From: CAZRNB01 sp964601355
GTDB taxonomy: Bacteria; Planctomycetota; Phycisphaerae; Sedimentisphaerales; Anaerobacaceae
Direction: 5' to 3'
Assembly: GCA_964601355.1 (NCBI GenBank)
Contig: CAZRNB010000003.1
Span: 1-64,000 of the forward strand
DNA length: 64,000 nt
Below the pieces are notes generated by a model that saw nothing but the letters and a program-made list of their open reading frames with translations, was not told where the DNA came from and did no database searches. Position 1 is the first letter of the stretch; each line of letters begins with the position of its first letter. Made by a program: the position numbers and the translations under genes. Of this stretch, positions 18,999 to 27,303 are shown one piece after another.

Positions 18999-21197
18999 TT
19001 ATCTTTTTCGCCCCCGTTTTTTGGGTTTCCCTTTTTTTATTTCGTGCTTTCGGCTGATTGTGTCCGTCAGCGGTTTGAGAGGTGCAATATTTAACTGTCT
19101 GGCGGGGATATTTACGGAAATAATTCGAACTTTAATTGCTTGTCCCAAACGAATACTAAGGCCCGTGTATTGGCCGATAATGCACTGTGTCTTTATACTA
19201 TATTTCCATTGATCAGGCCCTAAATCGGCCATCTGGATAAGGCCTTCTATGCCGAGTTTTCGCGATTGCACAAAAACGCCGAAGTTTGTCAGGCCGGTGA
19301 CAACACAATCAAGCTCATCGCCAAGTTTTTTGCTCAACATTTGCAATATCAGAACTGCCGTCAGCTCTTTCTCGGCATCCTCAGCACGCTGCTCAGCAAA
19401 GGTAATATGTTTGCCGACTTCGACTAAGTCCTGGCCCGCCGCTGTCTTTTTTGCTATATCCGGACGGCCTTGTAGATAAAAGTATAAAGCGCGGTGGACG
19501 AGCAAGTCTGCATAACGCCTTATGGGACTGGTAAAGTGACAATAATGAGTTGAGGCAAGCGCGAAATGGCCTATGTGCTGAGGTGCGTACCGGGCTTTTT
19601 CAAGACTTCGCAGGACCATTAAATTCACCGCCATGGCGCAGTCCGCTCCTTCAACAGCAGCCAATAAATTTTGTATTGCTTTTCTATCCGGAGTTCGCGG
19701 CATATTAAAGCCGAAAGCCTTGACAAGCACGGCCAGGTTTTTCATGCTCAAGGCATCCGGATCCGGGTGAATCCGCCGGATGAAAGGGACATTAAGCCTG
19801 TCTAAAAGTGAAGCGACCGCCTCATTCGTTTCCACCATGAACATCTCAATTATTGTATGAGGATAGCTATTATCGGCAGGGTGAGCATCTACAACGCGTC
19901 CGGATTTATCCAATACTAATTCTGTCTCCGTCAGAGCCAGATGTATCATTCCGTTTTTTGTCCGCCTATTTTCAATCACGCGGGCGAGCGGCTCCATATT
20001 TTTTAGAAGCTCGATCACTTCTTTTCTTACACCTTTGGTATGACCTTTCAAAATCCTGTCGGCCTGCTCGTAGGTGAGGCGCTGCGTCGAGCACATCAGA
20101 CTGTCAGCAAATCTGCGAGACAGGATTTTGCCTTGCCGGTCATAAGTTAAATATACACTTTTGACGAACCGCCGCTGGCCCGGCTGAAGGCTGCAAATAC
20201 CGTTGCTTAAACCTTCCGGCAGCATTGGAATTGTTCTGCCGGGCAGATAAACGCTGTTTCCGCGATTTTGCGCTTCTTTATCAAGAGGCGAATCGGCTGG
20301 AATAAAATAACTAACATCGGCAATGTGGACACCCAGCATCCAGTTGCCGTTGGAATCTTTTTCCAGACTTATCGCATCGTCGAAATCCTTGGCGTCGGCA
20401 GGGTCTATGGTAATAATCATTTTTTCCGTTATATCTTCACGTCCAGTCCCGATATATAGAGACTCCGGATTAAATTCAGCAGCGGCACTACGTGCCTGCT
20501 CAACACAAGCAGAATCAAAATCGACCGGCAGGTGATACTGGACAATTATTGATTTTATCTCGGTTTCATATTGTCCCTGTTTGCCCAGGACTTCGATAAT
20601 AACGCCGCGTGCAAGGTACTTTTCCGTCGGATAAGAAAGTATTTCTACCACTACCTTATCTTTAGGTCTTGCTCCTTTTGCAGTGACATCATCAACAGCT
20701 ACAGGCTCGAAGAAAGCCGTTCCATCCGGTTGAACAAGCCATCCTTCCGGGTGTTTCAATAAAGTTCCTACGAATCTGTTATGTGCCCTTTCGAGGACTT
20801 GAATTATTTCGCCGGTGAGCCGCATTTGGCCACTGCGTTTGCCTTTGCTTTTGACTTTTGCTACAACGGTGTCGCCCGTCATTGCATCTGATGCAGCATC
20901 CGGAGGGATAAATAAATCGCCATGTGAAGTAGGTTCAAGAGGTATTATGAAACCAAAACCTTTGGGATTTGCCCTGAACTTTCCAATGACTTGGCCTGAC
21001 ATGGAGGGCAATCGAATCAAATTACCCGTACCAATCACCACACGTCCAGCCTGACGAAGCTGGTCGAAGGCGGCTTTGAATTGTGGGTAATCCTGTGAGC
21101 TTACGCCTATCGCTTTAGTCAATTGCGTTAACTTGACCGGCTCGTAATCGGCGTGTTTTAATAATTTAATTATTCGTTCTTTAAATATTTCCGGCAT
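18999..21197 (-). CDS. rnr: Ribonuclease R
   Basis: 732 residues. Processive 3'-5' exoribonuclease of the RNB family. N-terminal winged-helix region (1-60), cold-shock domain around VIGKFRANPKGFGFIIPL (70-90), RNB catalytic centre with IDPADAKDFDDAISLEKD near 262-279 (metal-binding Asp residues), and a C-terminal S1 domain (LDCVVTGLTNFGVFVQSRKL near 630). Ends in a basic lysine-rich tail (KKGKPKKRGRKR), as in many RNase R proteins. Confidence 0.95.
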   Translation of the reverse strand: MPEIFKERIIKLLKHADYEPVKLTQLTKAIGVSSQDYPQFKAAFDQLRQAGRVVIGTGNLIRLPSMSGQVIGKFRANPKGFGFIIPLEPTSHGDLFIPPDAASDAMTGDTVVAKVKSKGKRSGQMRLTGEIIQVLERAHNRFVGTLLKHPEGWLVQPDGTAFFEPVAVDDVTAKGARPKDKVVVEILSYPTEKYLARGVIIEVLGKQGQYETEIKSIIVQYHLPVDFDSACVEQARSAAAEFNPESLYIGTGREDITEKMIITIDPADAKDFDDAISLEKDSNGNWMLGVHIADVSYFIPADSPLDKEAQNRGNSVYLPGRTIPMLPEGLSNGICSLQPGQRRFVKSVYLTYDRQGKILSRRFADSLMCSTQRLTYEQADRILKGHTKGVRKEVIELLKNMEPLARVIENRRTKNGMIHLALTETELVLDKSGRVVDAHPADNSYPHTIIEMFMVETNEAVASLLDRLNVPFIRRIHPDPDALSMKNLAVLVKAFGFNMPRTPDRKAIQNLLAAVEGADCAMAVNLMVLRSLEKARYAPQHIGHFALASTHYCHFTSPIRRYADLLVHRALYFYLQGRPDIAKKTAAGQDLVEVGKHITFAEQRAEDAEKELTAVLILQMLSKKLGDELDCVVTGLTNFGVFVQSRKLGIEGLIQMADLGPDQWKYSIKTQCIIGQYTGLSIRLGQAIKVRIISVNIPARQLNIAPLKPLTDTISRKHEIKKGKPKKRGRKR

Positions 21198-21236
21198 TTA
21201 GTTACTTGAAAAATCCGAAATTTGAAACAAACACAA

Positions 21237-21520
21237 GGATAAAAGTAAATATCAAAAATAAAAAATCAAAACCTGTTCCTTCGACAAGCTCAGGACAGGC
21301 TCTGAGCGAAGTCGAAGGATTGTCCAATCCAGCACTTAAAAAATTTAAGTGCTGGATGACTTTCTTAATTTTACATTTTGTTTTTTGATATTGCTCCATA
21401 GAAAAGACCCTCTGTCATTTCGACCGAAGTCCCGATTCATCGGGACGAAGTGGAGAAATCTGCTTTTTAGTAGATTTCTCCACTCGCCTTCGGCTCGCTC
21501 GAAATGACGTTCTGACCTGT
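21237..21520. repeat. Cluster of dispersed palindromic repeats between rpsT and rnr
   Basis: Three elements. (1) ccttcgacaagctcaggaca pairing with tctgagcgaagtcgaagg (21278-21320), a palindrome of a type common in environmental bacterial genomes. (2) cagcacttaa/ttaagtgctg hairpin (21330-21355). (3) catttcgaccgaagtcccga through ctcgctcgaaatgac (21416-21507), an inverted repeat with an inner agaaatctgc..gcagattt-like core. ORFs across them on both strands (for example 21206-21388) are repeat-encoded, not genes. Confidence 0.7.
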
Positions 21521-21675
21521 TTTCTACAAAGCATTTTGATATTTGATTTTCTCTTCGTGATTCGGATTTTGAAACCTGTCCTGAGCGAACCTGTGGTGAG
21601 CCTGTCGAATCCAGTCGAAGGATTCGATATTCGAAATTCTTGCGGTTGATTTCCTATCATCCGAAGCATCCGCAC

Positions 21676-21951
21676 TTAAGCCTTTTTAACCTTTAGCTGA
21701 TTAAGTTTTTTCGCCAGGCGAGATTTCTTCCTGGCGACGGTCTTTTTGTGCATCGTGCTTGTCGCAGCAGTCTTGTCCAGCTTTTTGACTAAAAGTTTAT
21801 ACTGCTCGCTTGCGGCATTTGCATCACCGCCGGCCATCGCCGTCTCGAATCGCTTGATTTGGGTTTTTACCTGACTTTTACGTGCGCGGTTAATCATCTT
21901 TCTTTTTGCGTTTTGCCTGACTCTCTTTTTAGCTGATAACGAATGTGCCAC
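21676..21951 (-). CDS. rpsT: 30S ribosomal protein S20
   Basis: 91 residues, the usual length. Starts MAHSLSAKKRVRQNAKRKMI, the standard S20 N-terminus, and is basic and helical throughout with the HKKTVARKKSRLAKKLNQL end. Binds 16S rRNA in the 30S body. Lies alone between the TPR gene and the repeat cluster. Confidence 0.96.
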   Translation of the reverse strand: MAHSLSAKKRVRQNAKRKMINRARKSQVKTQIKRFETAMAGGDANAASEQYKLLVKKLDKTAATSTMHKKTVARKKSRLAKKLNQLKVKKA

Positions 21952-22002
21952 TGTAATCTCCTAAAAAAATACTTTAATTTTATTGATGTATATTTGTAAT
22001 GC

Positions 22003-23409
22003 TCACTGAGAGGCTGGTTCAGTTCCTTTCTTTCTCAAATCATCTACTCGCTGGCTGACGTCCTGATAAGCAAAATCAATTTGAGCAATCTTACGATAAA
22101 TATCCAGCGCTTTATCCTTTTGGCCTTGCTCTTCATAAGCTCGGCCGAGATTGTACCGCAGCTCTTTGGCCATATTGTCATCTTTTATCTCGTAAGATTC
22201 TATTGCCCGGTTGAAAACATCGATTGCATCGGAAAGCCAGCCCTTCAAAAAAAAGCACAAGCCGATTTTGTTAATCGCCGCTATTTTTCGTCTGGGGTCT
22301 TTTTGTGCCTCCTGGAAAAGCGGTATTGCCTCATCACAGCGTTTGTTCTGGAAGAGACACTCCGCGTAGTCGTACTTGGCCTGCAGGTCTGTCGGATAAT
22401 TCTGCACGCAGAGCCGATAATGCTCTAATTCAGTGCTATTTATATGCCTGGATAATTCTTCAATCTTTGCTTTGGCTTGTGTATCACTCCTGTTGGCTTC
22501 CAGTTGGGCTTTTGCTTTTCTTAGCTGGCGTTTGAGATGGCTTATCCTCAATTGACCCGCCCGCTGTTTAAAACTAAAATCGTTTTTAGTCTTGTAGGCG
22601 TGTTCCAGCAGCTCTACCGCCTCATTCTCAGCCTGGTCTGTTCGCAAATCTGACAGTATCTGGGCTAAATTATATATGTTTCTCGGCAGATTTGGGTTTT
22701 GAGCCAGCTCTTCTCTCGCATGTTTGACGGCCAAGAGGCGATAATCTTCGCTCTTGATAACACCCTGGGTGGCCTGAAGTTTTTCCTGGCCTTGTCGGTC
22801 TTTAATAGAATGTCTGAAATCACCTTCCTGGTCATATTTGCCCGAGGCCATAGTCAGTTCGGCTGAGAGATTTTTATACTCATCCGCCAACTGTTTATCC
22901 TGGGGTTTAAGTCTGTATGCACGCTGACAGGCGGCAAGCGCTTTGTCGAACTCACCCAGAGCAGTGTATGAGTCTTTTAATAGGATATAAGTGTGCAAGG
23001 ATGGTCTTTCGGCGGCGTTATTGGTCTGGAAGATTAAGTTAGCGATCCAGTCCGCTGTTCTTTTATAGCCGCCCGCTATCGCTGCCTTTAGCATAACTTC
23101 AGCATACGGCAGATGGTCGGGGTCTTTTGCAAAAAGGTACTCAGCGTTAAGCATTTGTTCAAGCGGAGTTTTGCCTCGCAGATGTTTTACTCTTTCAACC
23201 ATGGAAGGCTTTTGGCCGCCTTTTCCCTTTCGCTGCAAAGCTAATTCGCATAGCGGCAGATGCCCTTCTTCCAGCGCATCTGGAGCAAGATTCAAACCTC
23301 CAAGGTACATCTCGATAGCATAATCGAAGTTTTCCGACTCCGCCGCCTCGCGGGCCCTTTCAAAAAATACCTTTGCCTTTGCGAATCCTTCGTTATCTGC
23401 TTCTTGCAT
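22003..23409 (-). CDS. TPR-repeat protein
   Basis: 468 residues, no signal peptide, so cytoplasmic. TPR motifs are clear at residues 4-40 (AKVFFERAREAAESENFDYA), 150-190 (LLKDSYTALGEFDKALAACQ), 335-375 (KYDYAECLFQNKRCDEAIPL) and 395-450 (YNLGRAYEEQGQKDKALDIY). A helical, charged stretch lies at about 285-330. Scaffold for protein-protein contacts; no enzymatic domain. Lies upstream of rpsT and divergent from glyA. Confidence 0.8.
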   Translation of the reverse strand: MQEADNEGFAKAKVFFERAREAAESENFDYAIEMYLGGLNLAPDALEEGHLPLCELALQRKGKGGQKPSMVERVKHLRGKTPLEQMLNAEYLFAKDPDHLPYAEVMLKAAIAGGYKRTADWIANLIFQTNNAAERPSLHTYILLKDSYTALGEFDKALAACQRAYRLKPQDKQLADEYKNLSAELTMASGKYDQEGDFRHSIKDRQGQEKLQATQGVIKSEDYRLLAVKHAREELAQNPNLPRNIYNLAQILSDLRTDQAENEAVELLEHAYKTKNDFSFKQRAGQLRISHLKRQLRKAKAQLEANRSDTQAKAKIEELSRHINSTELEHYRLCVQNYPTDLQAKYDYAECLFQNKRCDEAIPLFQEAQKDPRRKIAAINKIGLCFFLKGWLSDAIDVFNRAIESYEIKDDNMAKELRYNLGRAYEEQGQKDKALDIYRKIAQIDFAYQDVSQRVDDLRKKGTEPASQ

Positions 23410-23592
23410 AAGTTTTAACTGAATACCGTTTTGTCATGTCCTGTTTCCGTGCTTATCCTAATCTCATCCTGGAATTTGTCAACAATAATGCTTGTATAAA
23501 AAGACGAGCTGTGATATATAGAATACAAATCTGTTGTCTTGGATTTGGCAGTATCCAAATAATCCAACAAAAGAGCTTAGAGAGGATCTATT

Positions 23593-24873
23593 ATGGTAAC
23601 AGCCCTTGAGCAGTATGACCCGCAGATTTACGAATTGATACGTCAGGAGAAAGCACGTCAGTCCGGGTCAATTCGTCTTATCCCTTCGGAGAATTATGTA
23701 TCCAGAGCCGTAATGGAAGCCAGCGCCAGCTGTCTTACCAATAAGTATTCCGAGGGTTATCCGGGAAAGCGATATTACGAGGGCCAGCAGGTAACCGACC
23801 TTATAGAAAGAATAGCACAGGAGCGAGCAAAAAAATTGTTCAAGGCCGACCATGCAAACGTTCAGCCCTATTCCGGCTCGGTGGCCAACCTGGCTGCCTA
23901 TGCTGCCTTAATAAAGCCAGGCGATACCATTATGGGTATGTCACTTTCTGACGGCGGGCATCTCACACACGGCTGGACAGTCTCCCTCACAAGCAAATTC
24001 TTTAAGTCCGTACCTTATCGTGTGGACCACAAGACAGGCCGATTAGACTTTAACCGAATTGAGGAATTAGCGAAAAAGCAACGCCCACAGATAATTATCT
24101 CTGGTGCCACTGCATATCCGCGTGAGATTGACTTTGAGATATTCGGCCAGATAGCCCGCAAGGTTGGCGCATATCATGTCAGCGATATAGCTCATATTGC
24201 GGGCCTTGTCGTAGCCGGCATTCACAAAAGTCCGGTTCCGTACGCGGATATAGTTTCGACAACGACGCATAAGACACTGCGAGGCGCCCGCGGCGGTATG
24301 TTACTATGCAAGGCCGAGCACGCGGACAAAGTCGATCGAGCAGTGTTCCCAGGTTTGCAGGGCGGCCCTCACATGCACACATTGACAGCTATAGCAGTGG
24401 CGTTGGCTGAGGCTGACACGCCGGAGTTTATCGCTTATGCAAAGCAGATAGTCAAAAATGCAAAGGCTCTTTCGGAAAAGCTGCTGGAGTACGGCTTTAA
24501 TCTGGTCACCGGCGGAACCGACAATCATTTAATGCTAATCGATCTGCGGAACAAAAACGTCCCAGGCAAAAAGCTGGCTAAGGCCTTGGATCGGGCGAGA
24601 ATCGTCACGAATTATAATACGGTTCCCGGCGACCCTGCTCCGCCGGCCAATCCCAGCGGACTGCGTTTGGGAACACCGGCTATTACCACGCGCGGCATGA
24701 AGGAGAAAGAGTGTGAGCTGATTGCGGGTTTTATAAAGAAGGTGGTCGAGAATATCGATAATGAGTCGGTAATTGAAGAGGTCGGCAAAGAAGCTCTGCT
24801 TTTATGCTCACAGTTCCCTGTGCCGGAGCACTTTATCATACCAGGCAAAAATAGCGGATTAACTGAAGAGTAA
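23593..24873 (+). CDS. glyA: Serine hydroxymethyltransferase
   Basis: 426 residues. PLP enzyme interconverting serine/THF and glycine/5,10-methylene-THF. N-terminal SIRLIPSENYVSRAVMEA and KYSEGYPGKRYYEGQQ; PLP lysine in VSTTTHKTLRGARGG (near 225). C-terminal SGLRLGTPAITTRGM. Start ATG preceded by agagaggat. Followed by a strong intrinsic terminator, then by the left end of the integrative element. Confidence 0.96.
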   Translation: MVTALEQYDPQIYELIRQEKARQSGSIRLIPSENYVSRAVMEASASCLTNKYSEGYPGKRYYEGQQVTDLIERIAQERAKKLFKADHANVQPYSGSVANLAAYAALIKPGDTIMGMSLSDGGHLTHGWTVSLTSKFFKSVPYRVDHKTGRLDFNRIEELAKKQRPQIIISGATAYPREIDFEIFGQIARKVGAYHVSDIAHIAGLVVAGIHKSPVPYADIVSTTTHKTLRGARGGMLLCKAEHADKVDRAVFPGLQGGPHMHTLTAIAVALAEADTPEFIAYAKQIVKNAKALSEKLLEYGFNLVTGGTDNHLMLIDLRNKNVPGKKLAKALDRARIVTNYNTVPGDPAPPANPSGLRLGTPAITTRGMKEKECELIAGFIKKVVENIDNESVIEEVGKEALLLCSQFPVPEHFIIPGKNSGLTEE

Positions 24874-24883
24874 CGACAATTAG

Positions 24884-24910
24884 CCCTGCCATCACTATGG
24901 CAGGGTTTTG
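24884..24910 (+). terminator. Intrinsic terminator of glyA
   Basis: ccctgcca (24884-24891), loop tcacta, tggcaggg (24898-24905), then tttt. Stem of eight perfect pairs directly after the glyA stop. Confidence 0.85.
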
Positions 24911-24941
24911 ACGCTGATACGCTGTCTGCGGTTAAAAGAAA

Positions 24942-24968
24942 AATAGCCCCAAGGGGATTCGAACCCCT
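24942..24968. repeat. attL core (27-bp direct repeat, tRNA-Glu 3' fragment)
   Basis: Identical to 41160-41186 over 27 bases, diverging on both sides. Contains the T-arm and acceptor 3' strand of tRNA-Glu in minus orientation. No tRNA 5' part adjoins it. Confidence 0.92.
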
Positions 24969-25167
24969 TAGCGAAAATCGACAACCTGTTGATAATACAA
25001 AACTTACAGAAAACACAAATCCCGTCTTGTCCACTGGCTTGGACAAAACCTTGCAAAAATACCCCGATTTAAGGCAGATTGTCGAAGCTTGGCCAGAACT
25101 GCCAGAGCATATTAAATCAGTGGTCAATACACTGATGAGTAGTTATTTACAGGGGGCCAGCCGATGA
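24969..25167 (+). other. Stranded 3' end of the integrase gene (65 codons beyond attP)
   Basis: The frame that reads IAPRGFEPL through the integrase att core continues here, after the identical left core, as 65 sense codons ending in TGA at 25165-25167. Its second half (QKYPDLRQIVEAWPELPEHI near the end) resembles a motif I associate with integrase C-termini (xLxxIVxAWPxLPExI). In the chromosome it has no start codon or upstream gene, so it is silent. In the excised circle it would extend the integrase from 450 to 512 residues. The terminal TGA overlaps the ATG of the next gene (ATGA). Confidence 0.75.
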
Positions 25168-25475
25168 GCAGTACGTCCAACAAGATATTGTTACGGTTAA
25201 TTGTCGAGCAGTTCAACGAAGAAAAACGTTACCATTTCTTAGCACTCGGAAATTCCAAGCATTATTCGCAGGAGCAAAAACGATATGCTTTTGAATTGAT
25301 AGACGAATACGGCATACGATCGACAGCAAGGATATTGAAAATACCACGTAGAACATTACAGCGGTGGTGCAGAACAAACTTTATATATGTCAAACGTTGT
25401 CCTGATTGGGTTTATGGTTGGGCGCAAAGACGGAGAAAACGAAGGGAGTTTTGGCAGCGTAGAGGGTATTATTAA
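25164..25475 (+). CDS. Small helix-turn-helix protein, first left-end gene of the element
   Basis: 103 residues, strongly basic. Residues about 35-70 (YSQEQKRYAFELIDEYGIRS and ILKIPRRTLQRWCR) form a homeodomain/Psq-like HTH as found in transposase-type DNA-binding modules. C-terminus is Arg-rich (QRRRKRREFWQRRG). Start fixed by the ATGA overlap with the stranded integrase tail, so in the circular form it would be the gene after int. A recombination directionality or attachment-site role is plausible from position only. Confidence 0.65.
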   Translation: MSSTSNKILLRLIVEQFNEEKRYHFLALGNSKHYSQEQKRYAFELIDEYGIRSTARILKIPRRTLQRWCRTNFIYVKRCPDWVYGWAQRRRKRREFWQRRGYY

Positions 25476-26222
25476 ACGGTTCTGAAGTGGTGAAATGTCA
25501 CCACTTGAGAAGCTGGAAATGTTAACAAATGTTAGCAAAAATTAGTACTGAGAGCTTAAAAAGAACTTAAGATTTCTAAAGGTTTAGGAGATGTTGACAA
25601 ATGCTGATATTTTCGAGAGCAGAAGAGCTTGATAAAACCCATATTCGGAACGTAACATAGACAGGAAAAGAACCTTATTTTCAAACTAAAACGAATTTTT
25701 CAGCACGATAAAAAATTGCAGGGATTTTTGTAAAACAAATAAAAACATATCTATAGATCGATATTGTTAAACAATAAAAAAGAATGAAAATGTCACCACT
25801 TAAAAAACCAAAAGAACAATAAAACTTATTATTCAAGCCTGCATTTTTAAGCTAATAATGAATTTTTACGTGCCTTAACGCGCGCGTATGCGCGTGTGCG
25901 CGCGAGGGATTGATTTAAGACTTGTTCAATTTTTGAACAACCTGAATCGTGTGCATAAGGGACTGATACATTGTAAAAAATAAACGGAAGTATATATTTA
26001 ACGCACAGCAGTAGATATGTTTTTAACAGTGGTTAAGTTAAAATCTTTTTTTGTGATAATGTCGCGGCCCTCTATAACCAATTGTAAAAGCTGAGGTTAT
26101 ATCGTCGAACATAAAATTTATTTCGTTATATAAATTAGAGACGATATACTTTAAGATAGTAAGTTCAATTTCAATTGTGCGGTTGTAGTGTATTAGTAAG
26201 AGATTTATGAAAGGAGGAAAAT
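25476..26222. promoter_or_regulatory. 750-bp noncoding region with inverted repeats and an alternating purine-pyrimidine tract
   Basis: AT-rich and free of credible ORFs. aagtggtga (25485-25493)/tcaccactt (25498-25506) is a perfect 9-bp inverted repeat with a lone half site tcaccactt at 25793-25801. A related pair, tgttaacaaatgttagc near 25518 and tgttgacaaatgctgat near 25591, forms an imperfect direct repeat. 25878-25904 is a strictly alternating purine/pyrimidine run (cgcgcgcgtatgcgcgtgtg in part). A strong ribosome site aaaggagg (26210-26217) ends the region. Confidence 0.6.
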
Positions 26223-26498
26223 GTGAATATGTGGCTTGATTGTAGAATTTCTCCTGGCCAATTTACTGGAGAATTTGCAGTGCGGGGTGAAATGTTTAAT
26301 GCAAAAGAATTTTCTCTGTTCGCTCCCAAGAAGGATTTGAAGTTTGATGAAGAACCTGTTAAGGGGGGCAACAGTGTGCAAGGAAGTATTCGCGTCACTA
26401 AATTACAAGAAAGAGACGACCTTGTGCTAGTTGAACTTCCCCAGCCCACGTTCGAGAACGGACAAACAATAACCGTCAAAGCGAGCCAAGTTAAATAG
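26223..26498 (+). CDS. Small protein upstream of the dCTP deaminase
   Basis: 91 residues from a GTG start at 26223 (aaaggagg just upstream; an in-frame ATG at 26229 is the alternative). Family not recognised. Mostly beta-type sequence (GEFAVRGEMF, LVLVELPQPTFENGQTITV), no membrane segment. Stop lies 11 bases before the deaminase ATG, so the two are one transcription unit and may act together. Confidence 0.6.
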   Translation: MNMWLDCRISPGQFTGEFAVRGEMFNAKEFSLFAPKKDLKFDEEPVKGGNSVQGSIRVTKLQERDDLVLVELPQPTFENGQTITVKASQVK

Positions 26499-26509
26499 AT
26501 GGGAAGGGA

Positions 26510-27097
26510 ATGATTCTTTCAAATTGTGAAATCCACAAAGCATTAGATAGTAAAAGACTTATAATAACTCCAGAACCTTTACCGCGAATAAAAACTATCG
26601 GCCAAGAGTGCCCTTATGATACAGACTCTGTTAACTTAAAACTGCATAATGAGATACTTGTCCCAGAAAGTGGCAAATTTACTATCAATTTACAAAACCC
26701 AGGTTCACTGGCAGACCTTATTACCAAGCATTCAAGACCGTATGTTATAAATGAAAGACAAGGGTTTGAATTAAAACCAGGAGATTTTGTTCTTGCCCAA
26801 ACAGTTGAATGGATTGAATTGCCAATTAAAAACGGGCCACCATATTTGGGTGCTCGAATCGAAGGCAAGAGTAGCAGAGCGAGATGCGGGTTAATTGTGC
26901 ATTGCACGGCTCCTACGGTGCATCCTGGTTTTGAGGGAACGCTTACATTGGAAATGGCTAATCTTGGGCCTGCAATACTTACTCTTACTTACCAAATGTA
27001 TATTGCACAATTGATTATTGAGCAAGTCGAAGGCAAAATAATATCTAATCCAAGTGATTTTCAGGGGCAGTCACACCCAAGCGGGGCAAAATCTTGA
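26510..27097 (+). CDS. dCTP deaminase-like (DCD/dUTPase fold) protein
   Basis: 195 residues. Core DCD segment RIEGKSSRARCGLIVH (116-131) followed by CTAPTVHPGFEGTLTLEMAN (132-151), matching the EGRSSLAR..VHVTA..IDPGFxGxITLE pattern with Glu148 in the catalytic position. Dcd converts dCTP to dUTP and ammonia; some deaminate dCTP and also hydrolyse to dUMP. Dcd-type deaminases are also known phage-defence enzymes that drain the dCTP pool. Lying in an island beside a restriction system, a defence role is reasonable inference; housekeeping dUTP supply is the alternative. Confidence 0.8.
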   Translation: MILSNCEIHKALDSKRLIITPEPLPRIKTIGQECPYDTDSVNLKLHNEILVPESGKFTINLQNPGSLADLITKHSRPYVINERQGFELKPGDFVLAQTVEWIELPIKNGPPYLGARIEGKSSRARCGLIVHCTAPTVHPGFEGTLTLEMANLGPAILTLTYQMYIAQLIIEQVEGKIISNPSDFQGQSHPSGAKS

Positions 27098-27303
27098 CCG
27101 GCTTTGTGAACGATAACTCAAAATTCTTTTAATCCTTACAGCACCAGAAACAACCCCAATTTGCCCATAAGACCTATCGAAGTGATTTCTTGCATTGGTG
27201 ATACCTTCGGGGTATTATTATCTGCATATAGAATGTTCTCACGTGCATTGCAAAGATACAATGGGTATTTGGGCACGCTTGGAGAGCCAGGGAGGATAAG
27301 ATA

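Noticed and set aside
21206..21399. ORFs on both strands rich in PSTSSGQALSEVEG-like sequence
   Set aside because: Translation of a dispersed palindrome; such peptides arise from the repeat itself.
24942..24968. Second tRNA-Glu gene at the left end of the element
   Set aside because: Only the 3' quarter is present; D-arm, anticodon and acceptor 5' strand are missing. It is attL.
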